Origin: CAG-533 sp963645165
GTDB taxonomy: Bacteria > Bacillota_I > Bacilli_A > RF39 > UBA660
DNA: 18,569 bases
Assembly (NCBI GenBank): GCA_963645165.1
Contig: CAVIQT010000081.1
Coordinates: forward strand, 1-18,569
Direction of reading: 5' to 3'
Below are positions 7,647 to 13,366 of the stretch, one piece after another. A model generated the notes under the pieces. The model made no database searches and was not told the origin of the DNA. It saw only the letters and a list, made by a program, of their open reading frames with translations. Made by a program: the position numbers and the translations under genes. Within the stretch, counting starts at the first letter, position 1; every line of letters begins with the position of its first letter.

Positions 7647-8167
7647 ATGTTAAAGAAAACAAAAAAATGTAAAAGGTCCCACTACTCATGAAGGTGGTAA
7701 AAACATTGATTCCATGATAAATGTATTTAAAGATTTAGGATATAATGTCAGATGACAAGTATTAAATGCTTGGGATTATAGTGTTGCCGAAAAAGGCAAA
7801 GAGTTGTTATTATTGGAATAAGAAATGCCTTAACAGAAAAAGTAAAGTTTTCCTATCCACCACCACATGAATATAAGCCAGTATTAAAAGATATTTTTAA
7901 AAAACGTGCCAGATTCAGTTGGAGCAAAATACATAGAAAGCAAAAAAAGTTTTTGATTTAGTTCCACCAGAAGGTTACTGGAGAGATTTACCAGATGAAA
8001 GTAGACCATTTACAACAAGAGAATATGCTCGCATCCAATCTTTTCCAGATACCCGGAAATTTGCCGGCAAAATAAATGATATATATAAACAAATTGATAA
8101 TGCTGTCCAAGTTAACTTAGCAAAATCTGTAGGAATAGAAATAATGAATGTTCTAAACGAAGGGTGA
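7647..8167 (+). pseudogene. DNA (cytosine-5) methyltransferase, decayed C-terminal remnant
   Basis: Read across frames, this gives the second half of a C5 cytosine methyltransferase. NVKGPTTHEGG (the ENV motif region, E changed to K) starts near 7666. Then come YNVR-stop-QVLNAWDYSVAEKGKE, VVIIGIRNALTE, PPPHEYKPVLKDI, VPDSVGAKY, VLDLVPPEGYWRDLPDE and SRPFTTREYARIQSFPD, ending in IDNAVQVNLAKSVG. The N-terminal half with the catalytic PCQ loop is absent. There is an in-frame TGA at 7753-7755 at a likely tryptophan, frameshifts near 7802, 7900 and 7946 (the last two at A-runs), and an apparent in-frame loss of about 50 residues between DLPDE and SRPF. The IGNAVP motif reads IDNAVQ. It is certainly non-functional. 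Confidence 0.85.
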
Positions 8168-8423
8168 AATATAATAAAGATTTAAAGAATATAACTTAGA
8201 ATACCATCAATCTAAAATACTAGCAGAAGTTGAAATTGTTGCCTGTATAAAAATTAATGATGACTTTAATAAATATATAAAAGATATGAACTTTCCTATA
8301 TATGAAAACAATCAAAGAACCGGATACGCTTGGAAACTAAATAATATCAAAAAAATAATTTGCCATAAAACTATAAATGGAAAACAAGGAATTTGGTATA
8401 TTGATAATTCAGAAATAAAATAG
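8164..8423 (+). pseudogene. ASCH-domain-like protein remnant
   Basis: A possible GTG start (8164-8166) overlaps the methyltransferase stop but its frame closes at 8199. The neighbouring frame, open from 8178 to 8423, encodes HQSKILAEVEIVACIKI, FNKYIKDMNFPIYENNQ, RTGYAWKLNNIKKI and GKQGIWYID. The pattern AEVEIV...GYAWKL-N-I...GIW is that of ASCH domains (an RNA/modified-base-binding fold of the PUA type). The N-terminal strand and the usual KxxE region are missing, so the gene is truncated and shifted. ASCH proteins beside DNA methyltransferases suggest a former modification-linked module; this is inference. Confidence 0.5.
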
Positions 8424-8455
8424 ATGATTAAAACATAAATCATCTATTTTTATAA
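8417..8455 (+). terminator. strong intrinsic terminator of the methyltransferase/ASCH unit
   Basis: AAAATAGATGATT (8417-8429) pairs perfectly over 13 bases with AATCATCTATTTT (8438-8450) around an eight-base loop, and T-rich sequence follows. The ASCH stop codon (8421-8423) lies inside the left arm. The intact structure contrasts with the decayed genes. Confidence 0.75.
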
Positions 8456-8467
8456 TATAAAAAACAT

Positions 8468-8491
8468 AATAAAAGCTCATAAAATACGAGC
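8468..8491 (-). terminator. terminator of tRNA-His
   Basis: On the minus strand GCTCGTA (8485-8491) pairs with TATGAGC (8475-8481), seven pairs with one G-U and a TTT loop, followed by TTTTATT. It lies 14 bases past the tRNA 3' end. Confidence 0.6.
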
Positions 8492-8504
8492 ATAAAATCC
8501 TAAA

Positions 8505-8581
8505 TGGGGCGAAATGTGGGGATCGAACCCACGCATACCGGAGCCACAATCCGGCGTGTTAACCACTTCACCAATTCCGCC
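8505..8581 (-). tRNA. tRNA-His (anticodon GTG)
   Basis: The 77-base cloverleaf begins with the extra G(-1) typical of tRNA-His. The acceptor GCGGAAT pairs with ATTTCGC (one G-U), discriminator C73 pairs with G(-1), and CCA (8505-8507) is encoded. The D stem is GTG/CAC, the anticodon stem CCGGA/TCCGG with loop TTGTGGC, and the T arm GTGGG-TTCGATC-CCCAC. It decodes CAC and CAT. It is a single tRNA unit with its own promoter and terminator, and the region past its 3' end contains the decayed methyltransferase/ASCH genes. Confidence 0.97.
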
Positions 8582-8592
8582 ATGACTAGATA

Positions 8593-8621
8593 ATTTTATC
8601 AAAAAGTAAGCGAAATATCAA
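8593..8621 (-). promoter_or_regulatory. promoter of tRNA-His
   Basis: TTGATA (8616-8621) and TAAAAT (8593-8598) are 17 bases apart on the minus strand, placing the transcription start a few bases before the mature tRNA end at 8581. Confidence 0.65.
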
Positions 8622-8639
8622 TACTTTTTAAAAATAATC

Positions 8640-8648
8640 TGATATAAT
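8640..8648 (+). promoter_or_regulatory. extended -10 promoter of the PAP2 gene
   Basis: TGATATAAT (TG at 8640-8641, TATAAT at 8643-8648) lacks a good -35 box. Transcription would begin near 8655, only about ten bases before the ATG at 8665. No clear Shine-Dalgarno is present in that short leader. Confidence 0.5.
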
Positions 8649-8664
8649 GAAAACTGTGATGTAA

Positions 8665-9312
8665 ATGAAAAAATTTTTTAAAAATAACTCATTTTATGTA
8701 AAAAGTGTATCAGCAATATTTTTACTAAATGCCTTAATATATTTTTGTATTAAATTAATTATTAAAGACTACAATATAATAACTACTCCCCTAGATGAAA
8801 AAATACCATTTATACCAGAATTTATCTATATATATATGATATGGTATCCATTTTTAATATATAGTTTTTATGTAATCTTTAAATATAATAAAGAAAAATA
8901 CATTAAACTAATACTAGCAACTATATTATCTTTATTAATATTATATATTTTCTTTATAGTATATCCCTCAGAAGTAATAAGACCTGAAGTAAATTCATTT
9001 CATGATGTAACATCTTTTGTAGTTTATATGGTATATAAAACAGATGCACCCACTTGCTGCTTTCCTTCTGGCCACTGCTTATTATGTTTTATTTTACTAT
9101 ATAACTTATTTGATAATAATCGCCTGCCTAAAAAATTTAAATATTCCGCTATAATTATTTGTATATTAATTATTATATCTACTCTATTAGTAAAACAACA
9201 CGTTATATATGATGTAATTGGTGCCTTTATTGTAGCAACTATTAATTACTATTTTGTAATAAATTTAAAATATTTTGATGAAATAAAAAGAAAGATGAGA
9301 AATCAGTGTTAA
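8665..9312 (+). CDS. PAP2-family membrane phosphatase
   Basis: This 215-residue protein with about six membrane helices carries the PAP2 acid-phosphatase signature. RP at 106-107 stands for the first motif (its lysine is not obvious), FPSGH (133-137) is the second, and H179 with D183 in the KQHVIYDVIGA segment forms the third, where the canonical arginine position is not conserved. The N-terminal TPLDEKIPFIPEF segment is typical of a PAP2 subgroup related to lipid phosphotransferases. The likely substrate is a lipid phosphate or diphosphate at the membrane; which one cannot be told. The start is ATG 8665 with a very short leader and no obvious ribosome site. It converges directly with the phosphatidylserine decarboxylase gene, with no bases between the two stops. 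Confidence 0.85.
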   Translation: MKKFFKNNSFYVKSVSAIFLLNALIYFCIKLIIKDYNIITTPLDEKIPFIPEFIYIYMIWYPFLIYSFYVIFKYNKEKYIKLILATILSLLILYIFFIVYPSEVIRPEVNSFHDVTSFVVYMVYKTDAPTCCFPSGHCLLCFILLYNLFDNNRLPKKFKYSAIIICILIIISTLLVKQHVIYDVIGAFIVATINYYFVINLKYFDEIKRKMRNQC

Positions 9313-9350
9313 TTATTTGTTTCTTCTACGAATAACCACTGATTTTTTTC
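9300..9350 (+). terminator. terminator formed by the ends of the convergent PAP2 and psd genes
   Basis: AAATCAGTG (9300-9308) pairs with CACTGATTT (9337-9345), and an inner ATTTG/CGAAT helix can extend the arm. Seven T residues (9343-9349) follow on the plus strand. The right arm and T-run are coding sequence of the opposite gene, so this would stop PAP2 transcripts; the minus strand lacks a comparable T-run. Confidence 0.45.
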
Positions 9351-10194
9351 TTCCTATTTTTTCACCTAATTTAACACTAGTTTCTAAACCATTTTTAGAA
9401 TTTAATATAATATCCCTATCAACAGTAACTGAATTAGTTATTAATACAATAGTAGACCCTCCAAATTTAAAATAACCTTTTTCATCTCCTCTTTTAAACT
9501 TAGTAACATTATGATTAACTATTTTACCAACACATAAAGCTCCTACTTCTATTTGATAAATATCATTAAAATTTTTAGTATGTAAAAGTGTGCACTCGCG
9601 ATGATTTAAAGTAAATACTGGATATCTATTTTGTGCAATAGGTCTTACAGTATGAAGCACCCCAGGAATAACCCTTGTTTTTTCACAAATACCATCATCT
9701 AAAAATATATATCTGTGATAATCATCTACACATAATCTAAATACTAAAACATAACCATTTTTATATTTATCACAAATATCCTCTTTAACTAAATCAGATA
9801 ATTTATACCTAGAATTTTTAATCCTAATACTTAAATCATTACTTACTTTATATACACTAAGCTTACCATCACAAGGACTAATAAATATATTTGGTAATTT
9901 AATAACATAACGTTTCTTAGGATCTATTTTTCTAGTAAAAAATGAATTAAAAGATTTATAATCCTCTAAAATATAATCACTCATATTAATATTATTTTTT
10001 TTAATAAACTTAGGTATCTTTAAAACAGAAACATTACTATCAAAATATTTACCAATTAACTTACTAACTTTAGGGCTTATTATTATTTTTAAAAAGCATC
10101 TACCAACCATAGTATTATATAAAAATATATTAAATTTACTTTCTTTTACTTCATAATTTTTTTTACTATTTCTATCAACATAACGGTCTAACAT
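9313..10194 (-). CDS. psd: phosphatidylserine decarboxylase
   Basis: The 293-residue protein converts phosphatidylserine to phosphatidylethanolamine at the membrane. The self-cleavage motif is GGST (245-248), where Ser247 would become the pyruvoyl cofactor; the GGST form is typical of the clostridial-type enzyme rather than the E. coli LGST. D109 (SPCDGKLS) and H160 (DDYHRY) fit the catalytic triad for self-cleavage. FNSFFTRK (82-89) and PIAQNRYPVF (185-194) are family signatures. The start ATG (10192-10194) has GGTGAAG upstream. No phosphatidylserine synthase gene is in the window. The neighbouring PAP2 gene gives a lipid theme, but the two are on opposite strands. Confidence 0.95.
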   Translation of the reverse strand: MLDRYVDRNSKKNYEVKESKFNIFLYNTMVGRCFLKIIISPKVSKLIGKYFDSNVSVLKIPKFIKKNNINMSDYILEDYKSFNSFFTRKIDPKKRYVIKLPNIFISPCDGKLSVYKVSNDLSIRIKNSRYKLSDLVKEDICDKYKNGYVLVFRLCVDDYHRYIFLDDGICEKTRVIPGVLHTVRPIAQNRYPVFTLNHRECTLLHTKNFNDIYQIEVGALCVGKIVNHNVTKFKRGDEKGYFKFGGSTIVLITNSVTVDRDIILNSKNGLETSVKLGEKIGRKKSVVIRRRNK

Positions 10195-10211
10195 ACTACT
10201 TCACCAATTTA

Positions 10212-10220
10212 ATTATATCA
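10212..10220 (-). promoter_or_regulatory. extended -10 promoter of psd
   Basis: On the minus strand TGATATAAT reads 10220 to 10212, with no recognisable -35 (only a T-run). The start codon follows 17 bases later, so the leader would be about ten bases long. Confidence 0.5.
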
Positions 10221-10234
10221 CCTATAAACTAAAG

Positions 10235-10259
10235 AAAAAAGGCTATCTTTCGCCCTCTT
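10235..10259 (-). terminator. intrinsic terminator of spoIVB
   Basis: On the minus strand AAGAGGGC (10252-10259) pairs with GCCTTTTT (10236-10243), with two G-U pairs and an eight-base GAAAGATA loop. The right arm is itself the T-run. It overlaps the last codons of spoIVB. Confidence 0.5.
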
Positions 10260-11202
10260 CAAGCATATTAGTTATCAAAATACCATAACCAGTAGTAGGA
10301 TTATCCACTATAACATGAGTAACTGCTCCAATTATCTTACCATTTTGAATAATTGGGCTTCCACTCATACCTTGAACTATTCCACCTGTTTTTTTAATTA
10401 ACTCTTCACTTTTAATTTTAAAATGAATATTTTTAGTTTCATTATTATTTATTCTATCAATTTCAATCTCATACTCACTTATATCTTCTTTATTAGTTAC
10501 TGTTCTAATATAAGCATCACCTAAAGTAATATCTTCAAATTTTCCTACTTCTAAAAGATTATCCATATTAATTACATCAGTATAAGTTCCATATATACCT
10601 TTATTAGTATTTTTTAATATAGTACCATACTTAGTATTAGAATAAAATTTAGCATTTTTGGTTCCAGCCACTCCTCTAGAAGATGGATCAATACTTGTAA
10701 TGCTAGATCTAAAGATAGAACCAGTTTTAACCTCAATAATATTACCACTAGCACTTTCTATAATTTCATGCCCTAAAGCTCCGAATATTTTTGTTTCCGG
10801 ATCAATATAACTTAAAGTACCAATCCCAGTAATATTATCTTTAACATATAATCCTGTCTTTAATTTATTATCAATACTTATAAGTTTAAAATCTATAGTA
10901 AATATTTTATCATTACGCTTAATACTTAAATTTACTATCCCATTATTTTGATATTTGTTAATAAAATCAACTAACTCATCAATAGTATTAACTTCCTTAT
11001 CATCTACTTTTATGATAATATCTCCTACTTTTAAATCATTACGATTAAATTTATTATTAATCTTATAAAAACCAATAATCATTACTCCCTTACTATCAAG
11101 TTCAATCCCAATCGTGTTTCCTCCAGGAATAACCTTACTTGAATAAGCATTAACATTAAATGGGAACATTAACATCATTATTATAATTAATATTTTTTTC
11201 AT
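10243..11202 (-). CDS. spoIVB: SpoIVB family S55 peptidase
   Basis: In Bacillus, SpoIVB is secreted from the forespore into the intermembrane space and cleaves SpoIVFA, releasing SpoIVFB to activate pro-sigma-K. Here the 319-residue protein has a signal/anchor (1-19), VIPGGNTIGIELDSKG (24-39), a PDZ domain (about 35-108) and the S55 peptidase domain with H145 (GALGH) and S280 (GGIVQGMSGSP), matching the Bacillus catalytic His and Ser378. It is roughly 100 residues shorter than the Bacillus protein, mostly at the N-terminus. The start ATG has TAGGTGG upstream. It follows nusB-xseA-xseB as in a compressed Bacillus cluster, but a terminator isolates it and spo0A is not next to it. It implies sporulation or its ancestry. 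Confidence 0.93.
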   Translation of the reverse strand: MKKILIIIMMLMFPFNVNAYSSKVIPGGNTIGIELDSKGVMIIGFYKINNKFNRNDLKVGDIIIKVDDKEVNTIDELVDFINKYQNNGIVNLSIKRNDKIFTIDFKLISIDNKLKTGLYVKDNITGIGTLSYIDPETKIFGALGHEIIESASGNIIEVKTGSIFRSSITSIDPSSRGVAGTKNAKFYSNTKYGTILKNTNKGIYGTYTDVINMDNLLEVGKFEDITLGDAYIRTVTNKEDISEYEIEIDRINNNETKNIHFKIKSEELIKKTGGIVQGMSGSPIIQNGKIIGAVTHVIVDNPTTGYGILITNMLEEGER

Positions 11203-11242
11203 AACTAATCCACCTACTTATATTATGCTCATTTATATAAAT

Positions 11243-11266
11243 AAAAAATAACCAGTTATTGGTTAT
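11243..11266 (-). terminator. intrinsic terminator of the nusB-xseA-xseB operon
   Basis: On the minus strand ATAACCA (11260-11266) pairs perfectly with TGGTTAT (11248-11254) around an ATAAC loop, followed by TTTTT. The xseB stop codon (11256-11258) is in the loop. It separates this operon from spoIVB. Confidence 0.7.
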
Positions 11267-11483
11267 CATTATCTTCAATTTTAAAATCTTCTAAAGAACC
11301 ATTTTCCTTTAAAATCTTATTAACTGCACTACTAGCACTATTTAATTTTTCATCACATACTTTAACAATCTTCATAGCCTCTGTATATAACTCAATAGAT
11401 TTTTCTAAATCCTCACCATTTTCAAGTTTTTTGATAATACCTTCTAAATCATTCATTAACTCTTCAAATTTCTTATTTTCCAT
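11256..11483 (-). CDS. xseB: exodeoxyribonuclease VII small subunit
   Basis: A 75-residue helical protein of standard XseB length, with FEELMNDLEGIIKKLENGE (5-23) and LEKSIELYTEAMKIVKVCDEKL (25-46), the two-helix family pattern. It forms exonuclease VII with XseA, which degrades single-stranded DNA to oligonucleotides. The ATG overlaps the xseA stop by one base (TAATG), so translation is probably coupled and both subunits are made together. It is the last gene of the operon. Confidence 0.95.
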   Translation of the reverse strand: MENKKFEELMNDLEGIIKKLENGEDLEKSIELYTEAMKIVKVCDEKLNSASSAVNKILKENGSLEDFKIEDNDNQ

Positions 11484-12748
11484 TATTTACCTACTTTCTT
11501 AATAACAGCATCTATTTCACCATTATATAATTTTATATTAATTTTATCATTTACATTAAGATTAACTACATCTTTAATAATTATATTATCTTTTTTAACA
11601 ATACTATACCCCTTAGATAATATACTTAAAGGATTTAATAACTCTAACTTATTAATAATTAAACTAAATTTATGCTTAGATGTTTTTAATAACTCTTCAG
11701 GATGATTTAATAAATAATTACTCTTTATCATCTTTAATCTAGATATATTTTTTTCTAATTTTTTTTCAATAATACTATTCATATTATCAATTAAATTAGT
11801 TAATTTTTGTTCTTTTATTTCATAAACCGCAAGAGGATTAGTTAAAACATAACTATTTTTAATAATATTTAATTTATCTTTATAATTATCTAATTTACTT
11901 CTTATTTTATTAGTAAATCTTATTTTATATTGATCTAACAATGTATTTAAATCAGACATATTAGGAACTGCCATTTCAGCTGCCCCAGTTGGAGTTGGTG
12001 CCCTTAAATCAGCAACAAAATCAGCAATAGTAAAATCAATCTCATGACCAACCGCACTTATAATAGGGATTCTAGAATTATATATTGCCTCAGCTACAAC
12101 TACTTCATTAAAAGCCCATAAGTCTTCAATAGACCCGCCTCCACGGCCTACTATCAAAACATCTAAATCCCAGTTATTTGCTTCATTTATTTGCTTTGCT
12201 ATATCATCTTTAGCAAGCTCACCTTGAACCAAACAAGGAAATAATATTGTTTCACAAATTGGATATCTTCTTTTTATCGTACTTAAAATATCTTTTATTG
12301 CTGCTCCAGTAGGGGCTGTAACTATCCCTATTTTTTCTGGATATTTAGGTATTGGTTTCTTATGAGATGCTAAAAACAAACCTTTATGTTCTAATTCTTT
12401 TTTTAAAGCCTCATATCTTAAATATAAATTACCAAGCCCATCATTAGTCATTTCTTCAATATATATTTGATATGCCCCCGTAGGAGGATAAATACTAACC
12501 TTACCCTCAACAAGAACTTTCATTCCATCTTCAGGAACAAACGTTAACTTACTAGCATTAAAAGAAAACATTACTGCATTTATTCTAGACTCTTCATCTT
12601 TTAAAGTAAAATACAAGTGTCCCCTACTATGACCTTTAAAATTAGATATTTCTCCCTTTAAACATACCCTTTGAATATTAGGATCAGTATCAAATTTATT
12701 TTTTAAATATCTATTTAAAGTACCAACAGTTATATACTTTTTTTCCAT
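11483..12748 (-). CDS. xseA: exodeoxyribonuclease VII large subunit
   Basis: The 421-residue protein has an N-terminal OB-fold (about 1-100; LKGEISNFKGHSRGHLYFTLKD at 24-45), the catalytic domain with VGRGGGSIEDLWAFNE and ISAVGHEIDFTIADFVADLRAPTPT, and a coiled-coil region from about residue 260 to 350 that carries XseB subunits. It is the nuclease subunit that removes single-stranded DNA in repair and recombination. Its ATG overlaps the nusB stop by one base and its own stop overlaps the xseB ATG, both as TAATG. The length is near normal for the family. Confidence 0.97.
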   Translation of the reverse strand: MEKKYITVGTLNRYLKNKFDTDPNIQRVCLKGEISNFKGHSRGHLYFTLKDEESRINAVMFSFNASKLTFVPEDGMKVLVEGKVSIYPPTGAYQIYIEEMTNDGLGNLYLRYEALKKELEHKGLFLASHKKPIPKYPEKIGIVTAPTGAAIKDILSTIKRRYPICETILFPCLVQGELAKDDIAKQINEANNWDLDVLIVGRGGGSIEDLWAFNEVVVAEAIYNSRIPIISAVGHEIDFTIADFVADLRAPTPTGAAEMAVPNMSDLNTLLDQYKIRFTNKIRSKLDNYKDKLNIIKNSYVLTNPLAVYEIKEQKLTNLIDNMNSIIEKKLEKNISRLKMIKSNYLLNHPEELLKTSKHKFSLIINKLELLNPLSILSKGYSIVKKDNIIIKDVVNLNVNDKINIKLYNGEIDAVIKKVGK

Positions 12749-13140
12749 TAACTATTTACAACCTTATCTAGAGCCGCATTAATCATTTTTCTTACTGAAT
12801 CATCACTATACTTTTTAGCAAGCTCAACTGCCTCATTTATTACCACTATAGGTGGAGTTTTAGTATATTTTATTTCATATAAAGCCATTCTTAAAATAGA
12901 TGCCCCAGTTAAATCTAATCTATCAATATTCCAGTTCTTTAAATAATTATTAGCTAGCGTAGTTAACTCATCATAATAAGTAACTACCCCATAAACAATA
13001 TCCTTTACAAATTCATTATCTATTTCTAAATTTTCTTTAATTATCTCTTCCACATCATACTTCATATTATTATTTTTATATAATGTAATTTGATAAATAA
13101 TTGTCATTGCTTTTTCTCTTAATTCACTACGATTTGCCAT
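12748..13140 (-). CDS. nusB: transcription antitermination factor NusB
   Basis: A 130-residue all-helical NusB: RSELREKAMTIIYQ at the N-terminus (the Arg-rich RNA-binding helix), FVKDIVYGVV in the middle, and RLDLTGASILRMALYEI and PPIVVINEAVELAKKYSDD at the C-terminus. NusB binds boxA RNA with S10 (NusE) to keep RNA polymerase processive on rRNA operons. Its start ATG (13138-13140) has GAAGGTG upstream. It leads the nusB-xseA-xseB operon; folD, which lies between nusB and xseA in Bacillus, is absent. Confidence 0.96.
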   Translation of the reverse strand: MANRSELREKAMTIIYQITLYKNNNMKYDVEEIIKENLEIDNEFVKDIVYGVVTYYDELTTLANNYLKNWNIDRLDLTGASILRMALYEIKYTKTPPIVVINEAVELAKKYSDDSVRKMINAALDKVVNS

Positions 13141-13157
13141 CCAAATTCACCTTCTAA

Positions 13158-13166
13158 ATTATATCA
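13158..13166 (-). promoter_or_regulatory. extended -10 promoter of the nusB operon
   Basis: On the minus strand TGATATAAT (13166 to 13158) follows a run of T residues; no good -35 is visible. The start codon is only 17 bases further on, so part of the GAAGGTG ribosome site may lie upstream of the transcript start. Confidence 0.5.
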
Positions 13167-13192
13167 AAAAAAGATAGATAATTAAATATCTA
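13166..13192 (-). terminator. hairpin and T-run upstream of nusB
   Basis: On the minus strand TAGATA (13187-13192) pairs with TATCTA (13175-13180) around a six-base loop, then TC and seven T residues follow. It would end transcripts from mutS and the fragment after it. It overlaps the nusB promoter. Confidence 0.4.
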
Positions 13193-13203
13193 CTTTATAA
13201 TAT

Positions 13204-13360
13204 TTACATTTTTAACTATTTAATTTTTTATAGCTTACCTCTATTTTAGAAGGACTAATATTATTTACATCACTTATAAAATACTTTTAGTATCTTTAAC
13301 ATAATATAAAGTTACCGGTGTACCTTTTTCATATTCTGATTTTAACCAGTCTGGTACCAT
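13204..13360 (-). pseudogene. short decayed fragment, possibly phage tail gene C-terminus
   Basis: On the minus strand an ATG at 13358-13360, seven bases after the mutS stop and with no ribosome site, reads MVPDWLKSEYEKGTPVTLYY and a few more residues, then stops near 13274. The neighbouring frame continues with SDVNNISPSKIEVSYKKL and stops at about 13204. The DWLKxEYxxGTPVTLYY motif is reminiscent of the C-terminal part of phage minor tail/structural proteins, where GTPV-YxLATP is common. That link is memory-based and weak. No other phage gene is nearby. Confidence 0.3.
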
Positions 13361-13366
13361 AGATAT

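Noticed and set aside
7753..7755. TGA at a tryptophan position as evidence for the Mycoplasma-type code.
   Set aside because: The gene also has frameshifts and deletions, and intact genes encode Trp with TGG and contain no internal TGA.
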